A stretch of DNA of 64,000 nucleotides. It comes from Ascarosepion bandense. Its lineage: Eukaryota > Mollusca > Cephalopoda > Sepiida > Sepiidae. The DNA lies in contig JBBBDQ010001187.1 in assembly GCA_037127315.1 (NCBI GenBank), positions 310,001 through 374,000 of the forward strand. The letters run 5' to 3'. A program made the position numbers and the translations under genes. Positions 51,251-60,841 of the stretch are shown here, in pieces (the stretch's first letter is position 1; each line of letters opens with the position of its first letter). The notes under the pieces were generated by a model that searched no databases, had not been told where the DNA came from, and saw only the letters and a program-made list of their open reading frames with translations.

Positions 51251-51772
51251 GTTGAATTAAGGATATGAAGAGTTGAAGAAATTTTGTAGTAGTAATTTGT
51301 TGGAAAGATTTCATGCGTACGTACGTATGTATGTATGAGCATGTGTTTGGTAGGAATATCTTTGAATGAAGAAAAGGAAGAAAAATAAATCAGCACACGA
51401 GAAAGAAGGAGAAAGAGACCAGTTTGCGACGCAACCTTATGTTCGGGTCGTGGTTGAAGTTTCTCCCAATACATTTTAGCTTGTTGTCTCGCTTCTGCCG
51501 TCTGACTGACTGACTGACTTTTATCGAAGTCATTTATCTAGTCCTTTAAATTTTTCGCACTGGATCGTTAAGCCTTTATGGTCTTGCAAGCCCCTTCAAT
51601 TGGTCAGAAAAAAAACAAATATAACATCTACTAGCGAAGTCCGGTTTCGGATTTTTCTGTAAGCACGAGGTTAATCTTTTTTCTACTCGGTAAAACTAGG
51701 ATTTCTCACGTCATTGTGAATTTTTGTAAAAGTGAAGAAGGAAGTTGATTTTAATTCTTATCTATCCCACAG
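51251..51772 (+). repeat. Dispersed repeat of unknown class, longest copy
   Basis: A stretch of about 520 bp whose two halves recur elsewhere in the window. The left half (51,251 to about 51,580), with the simple repeat GTATGTATGTATGAGC and AATCAGCACACG.GAAAGAAGG, matches 63,640-64,000 in the same orientation. The right half (about 51,558-51,772), with TCATTGTGAATTTTTGTAAA, matches 62,793-63,003 in reverse. No coding potential or terminal repeat is evident; a GACT simple repeat lies at about 51,500-51,518. It may be a non-autonomous element or the untranslated part of a larger one. Confidence 0.65.
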
Positions 51773-52084
51773 AATCACTGAGGAACTGGAGGTTTCTATG
51801 CAAGACGTGCTACAGCCTCTTTGGCAGGATCTGAACTACCATCTTGACGTGTTTCGCGACATATTGGTGGGTATATTGAACATTTGTTAAATGTGAAATC
51901 GATTATAAAATCTGCCTTCTTTTGAATATATTGTTCGAATTTTGATACGTAAATATTTTATTGTTCAACATTAACTTTTATTTTAATTTCGCTTGCCTGA
52001 AACATGTAATTACTCAGATATTCACATTTAAAATGTTGCTAATTTTGTGGGACACTCCGTATTTAAACATTTCAGCAGATATGC
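51773..52084. other. No feature recognised
   Basis: AT-rich sequence between the dispersed repeat and the next RTE copy. I see no motif, coding frame or repeat that can be supported. Confidence 0.5.
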
Positions 52085-52992
52085 AAAGATAGAAAGGGGC
52101 GTAAGAAAAGGATGTCTTTTCAGCGGATCTATTTAACTTGTACAGAGAGCATATTTTGAGGACCCTAGATGTTATGACAGGATTTGTCATCGGAGGCCAC
52201 AATTTGAACAACATAAATTACGCAGATGATACAGTGCTGATAGCAGACACGAAAAGGAAACTACAAGACCTCCTACAGAAGGTAGCTGAAGAGAGTGACA
52301 AAAATGACTACAAATAAACTGCAAGAAACTCAAATAAATGATCATCAAGAAAAAGTGCCACCCAAAATGCGAAATACGGGTGGGGGATATTAAAATGAAG
52401 CAGGTACAAAAATTGAAATACATGGCAAATGATGACGGAAAGTGCGATACAGAGATCAGAAGGTGAATTAGCATGACGAACGAAGCGTTCCAGAAGCTGA
52501 GTAAAGTATTAAGACATAGAAAAATTTCACTAAAAACAAAGAAGAGAGTACTAGATTACTATGTGATATCAATTCTTCAATATAGCAGTGAATGTTGAAC
52601 AATATCAACAAAGATGCAGGAAAAACTTGAAGCAGCTGAAATGTGGTTCTACAGAAGGATGCTGCGGATATCATGGACTGAGCATGTGAAATGTTGGAAA
52701 GAATGGGAACGAAAAGGAAATTAATACTGAACATCAAAAAGAGACAACTGAAGTCCCTGTGACAGGCAATGAGGAAGGAGGGCTTGGAGAACCTGATATC
52801 AACAGGACAAGTAGAGGGGAAAAAGAGACAGAGGAAAGCAGCTGATAACATATTTGAAGGACCTGATCAGGTGGATGAGAGAACAGAGGTTGTGAGATGT
52901 TACAAGAGAAAGCCTGCTAACAGCCACAAGGGATAGGGAGACGTGGACGGCCATGATCGCCTACTTCTTGAAAGAACAAGGCACATAGAAGA
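52085..52992 (+). pseudogene. RTE-like family 2, 3' part of RT (decayed)
   Basis: The frame begins in the RT palm with GVRKGCLFS and continues, after a frameshift near 52,121, into LNNINYADDTVLIADT; the YADD box is encoded at 52,219-52,230. A stop follows near 52,315. Further on come the DGKCDTEIRR and AFQKLSKVL equivalents in shifted frames, the AEMWFYRRMLRIS motif near 52,640, and a 3' end reading GGCACATAGAAGAAGAAAAA. This 3' end with a GAA-type tail is shared with the copies at 59,431 and 62,030. Several frameshifts and stops make it non-functional. It is a different family from the element at 7,003-10,337, as the protein motifs are dissimilar. Confidence 0.75.
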
Positions 52993-54074
52993 AGAAAAAG
53001 TGTAGTAATTAAAACCTTACGATAGTTTTAAGTGAGCAGTGTACATTTCATTTTGCATATTTGCATTTACTCATGCGGAATTGCTTCTTCTGTTTTGAAT
53101 GCATTCTCATGTCCAGAGTTGCAGTTTTTGTGCATAAATTTACTTACTTTTAAATAAGTTCCCGATATGATTCTCATAAAACCTCATGTTATTATTTTAT
53201 TTCCCTTCTTTGTATTAATATAATTTTTTTGCAAAATATTGTTTTTTTTTTACCTTCCATTTATCACAAACGTTATTTTTTAAGGGAAGCCATGAAAGAA
53301 ATATGATATTCTAAAATATAATACAAACACTTAGTCTCATGCGGTGTGTAACAAAAAATGTTAATGTCACTTGCGTACTAAATGTGGGAAAACTCCTGAG
53401 CGTTTAATGGAGATGTTCTTTTGAAGAAGAAAACATTACTGCATATTTGTGATTCTTGCATTAATATTTCCGAAATATTTAACCTACAAATTTATGTTTA
53501 TTTTTCCCTGTAATTTTGCAGTCATTTTATAATAAAGCACGACAGCTCACTTTACATTTTTTTAAAATCCTTGTTTCAAACGTGTTTTGAAAGCTTCCCA
53601 TCTTTTTTTGTTGTGGACATCAATTAAGCGGAGATTTTTAAAAAAATCTTTTTTAATGCATGATATTTCCCATTTCTGAAAAAGTTTTTCTGTATATTAA
53701 ACCGTGTGTAGTATTCCCTCCATATTTAAACGTGTAAAAGAAACGTAGTTGTATCAAAAACAGAGCATGTTTACTTAATAGTTACTGTTCTATCTTTACA
53801 ATCACAATAGAATAGACTGAAGAGGAAGATATAATTTTATGGTCAAATAAATATTTCACTGATACAAAGACAGATATTGTTTTTTGTACGTTTGAACGAA
53901 AAGCGTGATTTTAATGTCGGCTTCGTTTTTCTAAACACCACAGTGATTAGTTGGAAATTCTCAGCAACCTTGAAATAATTGGGAAGGTTTTTATAATAAT
54001 TGAGAACATATACTGGTATCGAAACCCTTGCATACGCATAAAAATGAGTTTCGCATATATAATAAAATAGAAAA
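52993..54074. other. AT-rich stretch without recognised feature
   Basis: Strongly AT-rich with many T and A runs. The open frames on the minus strand show no conserved motif. Nothing can be supported beyond background non-coding sequence. Confidence 0.55.
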
Positions 54075-55297
54075 GCGTGTATGACAAGGATGTATTTTCT
54101 TAACATTATTCAACCTACATCCCGAAACGATTCTGAGAGAACGAGAACTTCTTCTATGATTGGTGTCCACAATTTTAATAACATAAGGTGCGCAGATTAC
54201 ACAGTATTGATATCAGACACAGAAGTCAGTCAGTTAAGTCCCTTACGTGATACACACTTTGGGTGATCATGTCTCGAAAGAGACTGACTAGGCAGTAGTT
54301 TATCCTGCAGTAGATTACCATTGCTTTCTGTGGTAGACTGGTTGCCAGCCAAGGCTATAGAACCCAATCTGTCCTATTATTTAATGCATAACTGGAGGGA
54401 AGAGACGGATTAATACCTTTCCCAAGGGTATTTGTGAGTAGGTGAATGCAAGGAATTCAACTGGAATTCGAACTCTGCTCCTCGATTTGTCGTCCCGAAT
54501 CGATAGCCACTGCACCGCAACGCACATCCACAGACACAGAAGAAAAGCGGCAAAAAACTCCTACCGAAAATAGGGAAGGATAGCGAAAGCCAAGGACTAG
54601 ATCACCTGTAAGAAAACTGAAAGCATTGTTGTTAGCAAAAGGGACATTTTAAAGTGCGAATTACACATCGAGGATACCAAAGCAAACAAGTGCGGAGATT
54701 TAACTATCGAAGGTGTATTTTAACAAAGGATGGAAAGTGTGATACTCAAATCTGAAAACTTTTAGGGATAGCCAAGTAAATATTTTAAAAGCTAAGTAGA
54801 GTACTAAAAAATTGAAAATAAATTAATGCAAACAACGGAAAGAGTACCAAATTACTACATTCTATCTGTCCTCATGTATCGAAGTGAGTGTTGAACGAAC
54901 TCCTCAAAGATAAAGAGAATTGAAGCAACAAAATATGGCTTTAAAGAAGGATTCTGAGTATACCATTGACTGAACATGTTAGCAACTACAATGTTTTAGA
55001 GAAAATGGAAACAAAAATGAAACTAATACTTACTACAAGGAAGAGATAGGTGAAGTTTCTAGGGCATATAATGTGGAAACACGGCTTGGAAAATCTGATA
55101 CTCAAAGCACAGATAGAGGACAACATGAACAGAAAAAAGCAATTCATAACATCCTTGGTGAACTTGAATAAATGGAATGCTTAATTGAAATAACAGAAAG
55201 TTAATATTTATTAAGAGCTACGAAAAACAAAAAGCTGTTGGGTATCAAGATCGCCTACGTACTGAGTTGACACGGCACATACAAAAAAGATAAAATC
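54075..55297 (+). pseudogene. RTE-like family 2, old copy split by a SINE
   Basis: The fragment begins near the GV.QGC RT motif and reads NNIRCADYTVLISDTE, with the YADD box mutated to CADY (54,189-54,200). It is interrupted at 54,226-54,530 by a SINE and its target duplication. After the SINE, degenerate equivalents of the family's 3' half follow: the AEMWFYRRM region near 54,930 and a 3' end reading GGCACATACAAAAAAG near 55,275. It is much more diverged than the copies at 52,085 and 59,431, so it is older than those and older than the SINE. Confidence 0.65.
54226..54530 (-). mobile_element. tRNA-derived SINE (subfamily 2), nested
   Basis: A 305-bp element flanked by a perfect 12-bp target-site duplication, CAGACACAGAAG, at 54,214-54,225 and 54,531-54,542. 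Read on the minus strand, the head starts GGATGTGCGTTGCGGTGCAG (the A box) and the B box lies in CAGAGTTCGAATTCCAG. The body shares the CCGTCTCTTCCCTCCAGTTA part with the other copies; the 3' part has a TCGAGACATG motif and ends in an ACTGACTGAC-type tail. It is non-coding and depends on a LINE for movement. It is inserted just downstream of the RT active-site sequence of an older RTE copy. Confidence 0.85.
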
Positions 55298-55301
55298 TGT
55301 A

Positions 55302-55396
55302 TCAGTCGGGGTCGAGTGGTCTAAGACGCACCAGATCAATTGGTAGCTTCCCCTATGTTGATAGAGAACGCAGGTTCGAATTCTGCCAAATGACAC
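55302..55396 (+). tRNA. tRNA-Leu(CAA)-like pseudogene or SINE head
   Basis: GTCGAGTGGTCTAAGACGCA (55,311-55,330) matches the D-arm and A box of class II tRNA-Leu. CCAGATCAATTGG follows at the anticodon position, with CAA, then GTAGCTTCCCCTATGTTGAT, which resembles the intron region of tRNA-Leu(CAA) genes. The T arm GCAGG-TTCGAAT-TCTGC at about 55,370-55,386 pairs in all five positions (one G-T). The acceptor ends (55,302-55,308 and about 55,387-55,393) pair in five of seven positions. The anticodon arm and variable arm are shortened, so it is probably a pseudogene or the start of a tRNA-Leu-derived SINE. It sits directly behind the 3' end of the old RTE copy. Confidence 0.5.
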
Positions 55397-55568
55397 ACAT
55401 TTTCGTAGCAAAATTTATCGTAAACAATCAGGCCGTAGAAATAAATATACTGTTTGACTAAAACAGAATATCTGCTCAAATACGAGTATCGGTTAAAAAT
55501 AATGTTCAAACAAATAATTTTAATATGTCGGTTGTTAAGCCATTTCGTTAATTTTCGGGACTTTCCGT

Positions 55569-55583
55569 AATATATATATATAT
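55569..55583. repeat. (TA)n microsatellite
   Basis: A short pure TA run in an AT-rich stretch, followed by GTATGTATGTATG. Similar small TA runs occur at about 55,651-55,662 and 55,900-55,913. Confidence 0.85.
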
Positions 55584-55921
55584 CTGTATGTATGTATGAA
55601 TCTCTCTATATATATCCTCTCTATTATTATAAAGAACATTATGAACGTGTATATATATATATAATCCTCTCCAATGCGTAACCATCCATTTTTACGGCAG
55701 GAATACGCACGTATTAGATAATTTTTATCAGCTTAGTTTTTACACTGAATATTTTCTACCTGAAAGTGTATGTACGAAACGGTTGTTGAAAATATCTCGT
55801 TTCCAGATGCTTCTAAAATTGAGCATCTGATCAAATATAATAATGTTTTGATAGGTTTCCCTTTGTGCGGGCCAATATCATTTTCAACCTGCACCATATA
55901 TATATATATATTACTTAACAC

Positions 55922-55971
<50 letters not shown>
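55922..55971. repeat. Compound (TA)n(TG)n microsatellite
   Basis: A TA run (55,922-55,937) passes directly into about 17 TG repeats ending at 55,971. Such compound AT/GT tracts are typical animal microsatellites and can adopt non-B DNA forms. Confidence 0.95.
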
Positions 55972-55977
<6 letters not shown>

Positions 55978-56039
55978 TTGAAGCATTCTAAACATTAAGC
56001 TAAATACTAAGGAAAAAAAAATTCGTTAGCAAATATGAA

Positions 56040-56363
56040 AAACTGGTGAAATACTATGTAATATCAATCTCCCTATAAGATAGTGAATTCTGCACAGATA
56101 AAGAAAAGGAAGCCTCTATGTGCTCCTACAGTAGGATGCTGAGAATGGCCTAAACGGAGTATGTAAAAAACGGGAAAGTATTAGAGAAAACAGAAGTAAC
56201 GTGGACAATTATACTCAGAATCATAAACAGCTAACATTTTTGGGGCACAATAATAAGAAGGAAAATTCAATATTCAAACGATATATCGAAAACAAAACAG
56301 GCAGAGAGAAGAAAATAGTGGCCTGAAGTTTATTTTAAAGCTTCGTAAAACGGGTAGTTGGAA
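56040..56363 (+). pseudogene. RTE-like family 2, very old remnant
   Basis: Only faint but ordered similarity to the 3' half of the family-2 RTE: TGTGCTCCTACAGTAGGATG near 56,120 corresponds to the WFYRRM segment, followed by equivalents of the TILRIIN and Q..REKK regions down to about 56,340. Many indels and substitutions. The start is uncertain, and the 3' tail is not recognisable. Confidence 0.45.
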
Positions 56364-56700
56364 GGATGTTAAAAAAAGAGCTTCACAGGATAGGGCGCTG
56401 TAGAGAGCAATGCACAACTGCGTCCTGAAGAGACATTTGTTTCAAAGCTACTTTTATTCGCTTCAGGCTTGACTGATGTAAATAAAAACAAAAAAGAAAA
56501 AATTAAAAAAGAAAAATTAACTTTTCGTTCGTTTTGTTTTGTGAGTCTATCAGAGTAAAAATAAAGCCTCTCAGAGGACGAAACGCGTTGGCTAAAATCA
56601 GTTTTTCTTTTGTCTGTACTCATGTTGTCTTTTTTACATAGTATAACGGCAATTTTGCACATGAGAATAAATGCTTCATTATAGAATTATCAAGCAATTT
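56364..56700 (+). other. Retroelement-like tail with hairpin and GAAAC
   Basis: At 56,567-56,577 CCTC-TCA-GAGG forms a short hairpin, followed two bases later by GAAACGCGTTGGC (56,580 on). A hairpin followed by GAAAC is the downstream half of the hammerhead-ribozyme pattern found at the ends of Penelope-like elements, and also a common feature of invertebrate retroelement tails. The CUGANGA half is not present. No coding sequence is seen. Confidence 0.35.
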
Positions 56701-57934
56701 TCGTGGTAATAACTTACAATTAAAAATATAATGTTAGAGAAAATGTATAATTGTTTCTTTGATAATGTAGAAAAAAAATCTATTAACGGTCTTCCACTAA
56801 AGAACACGTCTTCGCAAATTGCAGATAATAGATAGCTGTTAATGGTTCCCAGTCAGATGTAACCTGATTTATGACAAAAGAACAAAAACGGCGATTAACT
56901 TTTAAAATAATTTAAAAATCACTAAGAAGAACTCTTTACTTTCAAAGCGAAAAGATTTAAGCGATTTTTTATTTGGAAATTTTTTTTGTTGGCTGGATTG
57001 TAAAAGTGCGGTTCATCTTTTATTGTGCATCAATCGCACAGTGACGGCTTTTGATCTTTTTTTTTTCCAACTGAAAGCAATGCTGTTTATAGCTGTCTTT
57101 TTATTTTTGCACGCAATCAAAGTTTATGAAATAGTTATTGTTATCCGTTATGGAATATTTGCCAAGTTAAAAAGGTTGAGTTAAGTATAGTTTTGTCAAT
57201 AGAGAGCAGATATAATATTAATCAAAGGAATGACCGACATTGATACACGCAACCCACGCGTATAGATAAAAAGAACGATAAAATGGCTCAATAGTTTGAG
57301 GAAATATCAACAAAGACCATCTTAAAAGATGGAAATTTTGCCAGATATTTTACCTAAAATATTGGCTCAGGCATTCATATTACAATTAGAAAAAAAGTCT
57401 TATGATTTATTTAGTATCTCACCGTGAAGAAACGTTTCCCAAGTGAGTTTCAAAATCTTTATTAGTGAATATAGAGATCAAACCTTATAAGAAGCCCCGT
57501 ATATCTAGGATGTAGCAAATCTATGCAAATATTTCCACAGATGACCTAAAACAAGGTAATGTTTAACGAGCTAGTCGCGTTTACCATCTCCATAAGTTAC
57601 ATGTCATACATGTCCAAGGCTAATGTAATATTACTGGGCTGAAATTTACATTTTAGTTTAAGAGATAATATGTCATATTTTTTGTCTTTTGTAAACAAGT
57701 TAATGACTCGACGATAATTACTACTAATTTATGCCCAATCAATGCAGCTTTTTAATAGGCCATAGAATGGAACGACCGAATATATATATATATAGTAAGT
57801 CATTTAATAGTTTTATTTACATTGAAATGCTTTATTTAATGATTTGTCGTAAAACAACTTTGATTACTGAATTGAGCATTTTTTCATCAACTTGGCAGTT
57901 TTCGACAAATGGTGCTTTTTGAATTGAAGGAAAT
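56701..57934. other. AT-rich stretch without recognised feature
   Basis: No coding frame, tRNA or repeat family is recognised. A short TA run lies near 57,780-57,793. Confidence 0.5.

Positions 57935-57993
<59 letters not shown>
57935..57993. repeat. (TA)n microsatellite
   Basis: About 59 bp of TA repeats with a single GTA interruption near 57,958. Confidence 0.95.
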
Positions 57994-57996
<3 letters not shown>

Positions 57997-58899
57997 ACAA
58001 ATCCAGGAGAAGATTGGTAAATAATACCATAGGATCCTAGTAATATCGGTTAAATATCAAAATTGATCTAACAGAGAGCTCAATTTTAATTTTATTTACA
58101 CAGCAGATATTTGTTTATTTCATCTGAAAATCCAGATTACATTTAGGGGGATAGCTATTTCAATATGTCGGTTAGAGACATGCATTGTCAAACCCTGTCG
58201 ACCGTAAGTTGAAGAAAATTCTTGTACCATAAGCAAAATTTGGGAAAGTAAAGGGTAAAGAATGTTGTCCAGGAAAGGTCAAGAAGAGTAGGAAACAGTG
58301 GTAATCTACTTTTGGAAGTGAAACGCAGGTAATTAGCCCATGGAATCATGTTTAGTTGGTAGGAAAAAAATTCTGGTTCTGCAAATTTAAATTCTAATCC
58401 TTGTAAAAGGCAAAACATATAAAAAGATCGAAGGAAGGTAATGATTAAGATAGTGTAAATCTACTCCGGTGAGGACATCTGTTACGTTGATTAAGAAGTA
58501 AATTCTGATATTGATATTTTAAAATCCTAATTTTTTTTGCTAAACACAGAAAAAAATTATCAGCTAAACTATTGGGAGTACGCGACGAGACAATTAACTT
58601 CCAACTTATCGGTGGATTTTGGACTTCAGTCAGTATTTTCGTGAGAGAGCTGTCTGAAGTTTTAAATTAGATTTGGTAAAAGAGCGCCTATTTGTATAAA
58701 AATCTTTGTTTTGAAATCCCTATCGAAAATCCGATGGTAGCCTCGTAGATCACATTTGTAGATCAACATTTACTTTCCACTTATTAGCATTCATCAATTT
58801 AATCAAGGAGACCCACTCCAGAAGAGATGCAGGAAATTCTGACGTCGCATGGAAGCTATGGAATAAATTTACTCTTTCGTTTACCAAGAAATTTTATGT
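57994..58899. other. AT-rich stretch without recognised feature
   Basis: No supported gene or repeat. A minus-strand open frame of 76 codons (58,188-58,418) shows no family motif and is probably fortuitous. Confidence 0.5.
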
Positions 58900-58912
58900 A
58901 ATTTTGGTCAAT

Positions 58913-59219
58913 CAGTCAGTTAAATGCCATACGTGATACACGTTTGGGCAACCATGTCTCGAAAGAGGCATGACTGACTGGGTAGAAGATTATCCCGCAG
59001 TAAGTTGACATTTCTTTTTGCGGTAGACTGGTCGCTGAACAAGGGTATAGAACCCAATCTGTCCTATTATTTAAACCATAACTGGAGGGAAGAGACGGAT
59101 TAATACCTTTCCCAAGAGTATTTGAGCGTAAGTGAATGCAAGCAATACGACTGGAATTCGAACTCGGCTTCCCGATATCTCGTTCCGAGCCGATATCCAC
59201 CGCACCACGACGCACATCC
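58913..59219 (-). mobile_element. tRNA-derived SINE (subfamily 2)
   Basis: A 307-bp element bounded by a perfect 13-bp target-site duplication, AATTTTGGTCAAT, at 58,900-58,912 and 59,220-59,232. On the minus strand the A box is at 59,207-59,197 (TGGTGCGGTGG) and the B box at 59,164-59,153 (AGTTCGAATTCC). Body and tail match the copy at 54,226-54,530 throughout: the CCCTCCAGTTATGG segment, ATAGGACAGATTGGGTTCTA, TCGAGACATG, and an ACTGACTG tail. An intact duplication shows a fairly recent insertion. Confidence 0.9.
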
Positions 59220-59430
59220 AATTTTGGTCAATATATATGTTAAAATGAGATGTCAGTGTTATTTTTATTGTTGTGCTATTTAAACGATAATTTATCAATC
59301 GCACACTATGTATACTATGCAAAATCCATTGATTGTTCAGTAAGTCATCTGGGAATTCAATGAAACTCATAGTAACGGTGAGTTTATGGCTTCGTTGACT
59401 CTTTTTGATTGTGTTCACGGTTTTTTCTTA

Positions 59431-59930
59431 ATTCTTCTTCTTCTATGTGCTCTGTCCCTTCAGGACGTAGGCGATCTTGGTTCTCCACGTCTCCCTATCC
59501 CTTGTGGCTCTTAGTATGTTTATTCCTGTTACTCCTGTCAACCTCCATTCCGTCAACCACCTGATCAGACCCTGCAAATATGTTATCCGCTCTCCCTTTC
59601 CTTCTATCTGGCCTGTCAGTATCAGGTTCTCCAGACTCTCCTTCCTCATTGCATGTCCTAGGAACTTCAGTTGTCTCTTCCTGATGCTCAGTATTATTTT
59701 CCATTTTTATTGCCATTCTTTCCAACACCTTGCTTGCATCCTCAGTCCATGATATCCGCAGCATCCTTCTGTAGAACCACATTTCCGCTGTTTTAAGTTT
59801 TGTCTTTCGATGATATTGTCCAGCATTCACTGCCGTATTGAAGAACTGACATCACGTCGCAGTCCAGCACGCTTTTTTTTGTTTCTAGTGAGATTTTCCT
59901 GTATGTTTTGAATTTCTGTTCTAGATTATT
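59431..59930 (-). pseudogene. RTE-like family 2, 3' fragment
   Basis: On the minus strand it starts near TCTAGAACAGAAATTCAAAA and runs through the AEMWFYRRMLRISWTEDAS motif, short frame-shifted pieces of the C-terminus and a final RDRETWRTKIAYVLKGQST before the stop, then ends in CACATAGAAGAAGAAGAATT. It covers about the last 500 bp of the element, with a 5' truncation. Two or three frameshifts break the frame. It is very similar to the copy at 62,030-62,568, and both begin at nearly the same point. Confidence 0.75.
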
Positions 59931-59940
59931 AAGAGGTCGC

Positions 59941-60093
59941 TGTTGAATGGTCATTTTTATGGTCGGCTATCATTTAATTGGTTGATGTCTGCTGTTGGTG
60001 GACCTAATTCATGTATTTACTTTGTTCCTGTGTCTAGGTTTTCATAGATGTGATAGGAGTGGAGTGTTTTTTCTTTTCAATTTTTATTTTTTC

Positions 60094-60156
<63 letters not shown>

Positions 60157-60159
60157 CCG

Positions 60160-60216
<57 letters not shown>

Positions 60217-60248
60217 GCACATAAACCCATAGAAAGAGAAGAGGGGTA

Positions 60249-60305
<57 letters not shown>

Positions 60306-60470
60306 TTTTTTACCGAAAAAAATCAAAATTAGAAAGAAAAACACCCCACCCCTATCACGTCTATGAAAACCTAGACACAGGATCAAAGTAAATATATGAA
60401 TTAGGTCCACTAACAGCAGACATCAACCAATTAAATGATAGCCGACCATAAAAATGACCACTCAACAGTA
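59941..60470. repeat. Large inverted repeat around a (TA)n core
   Basis: The left arm (59,941-60,095) and right arm (60,311-60,470) are reverse complements with few mismatches: GGTCGGCTATCATTTAATTG in the left arm corresponds to CAATTAAATGATAGCCGACC in the right, and CCTGTGTCTAGGTTTTCATA to TATGAAAACCTAGACACAGG. The core is almost pure TA repeat plus a 45-bp unique piece. A single strand could fold into a hairpin with a stem of about 155 bp. Open frames across it encode only alternating Y/I from the TA tract and are not real. Confidence 0.85.
60096..60298. repeat. (TA)n microsatellite in the hairpin loop
   Basis: TA runs at 60,096-60,154, 60,162-60,214 and 60,259-60,298, separated by ATTACCGATAA and by a short unique piece containing a TGTGTGTG run. 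Confidence 0.95.
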
Positions 60471-60689
60471 CCCTCTTGAAATCCTAACCAAAAGATAGAC
60501 CCAACCGATAAAAAGATAAAACATACATTCCAACAGATAATACCATTAATCAACAATTTCACACTTACACATCAAATTCCTCAAAAGTCTAACGATCAAA
60601 ACGAGACATTCACTTAATTACCAATAACCCCAACCAACCCCCCACGACAACGAACCAAATATAAACAGAGAATGATTCCAAACCATTAT
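60471..60689. other. C- and A-rich non-coding stretch
   Basis: A strand-asymmetric stretch with many A and C runs (for example CCCCAACCAACCCCCCACGA near 60,627) joining the inverted repeat to the hammerhead-like motif. No coding frame is seen. It probably belongs to the same mobile element. Confidence 0.4.
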
Positions 60690-60747
60690 TTCCCCTGAGG
60701 AAGTGTTTAAATCCAAACACTGAAATAAACATATGATTGTAGGGAAG
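60690..60747 (+). ncRNA. Candidate hammerhead ribozyme
   Basis: The conserved core is complete. CTGAGGA (60,695-60,701) fits CUGANGA. A perfect 7-bp stem II follows (AGTGTTT 60,702-60,708 with AAACACT 60,715-60,721) around a six-base loop, then GAAA (60,722-60,725). Stem III can form from ATAA (60,725-60,728) with TTGT (60,737-60,740), including the required A-U pair next to the core and one G-U pair. The base at the cleavage position is A (60,741), allowed though less usual than C. Stem I pairs TTCCC (60,690-60,694) with GGGAA (60,742-60,746). Short stem III is typical of hammerheads in Penelope-like elements. Activity and family are inferred. Confidence 0.5.
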
Positions 60748-60795
60748 AGGAAATATATAGAAGAAATTATGTACATGTTCTAAAACATAATTAAT

Positions 60796-60799
<4 letters not shown>

Positions 60800-60835
<36 letters not shown>
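60800..60835. repeat. (TA)n microsatellite
   Basis: About 18 TA repeats, lying about 50 bp beyond the hammerhead-like motif. Confidence 0.95.

Positions 60836-60841
<6 letters not shown>

Noticed and set aside
59995..60410. Open frames of 108-123 codons rich in Y and I
   Set aside because: They read through TA repeats in the inverted repeat; the two frames mirror each other because the arms are reverse complements.
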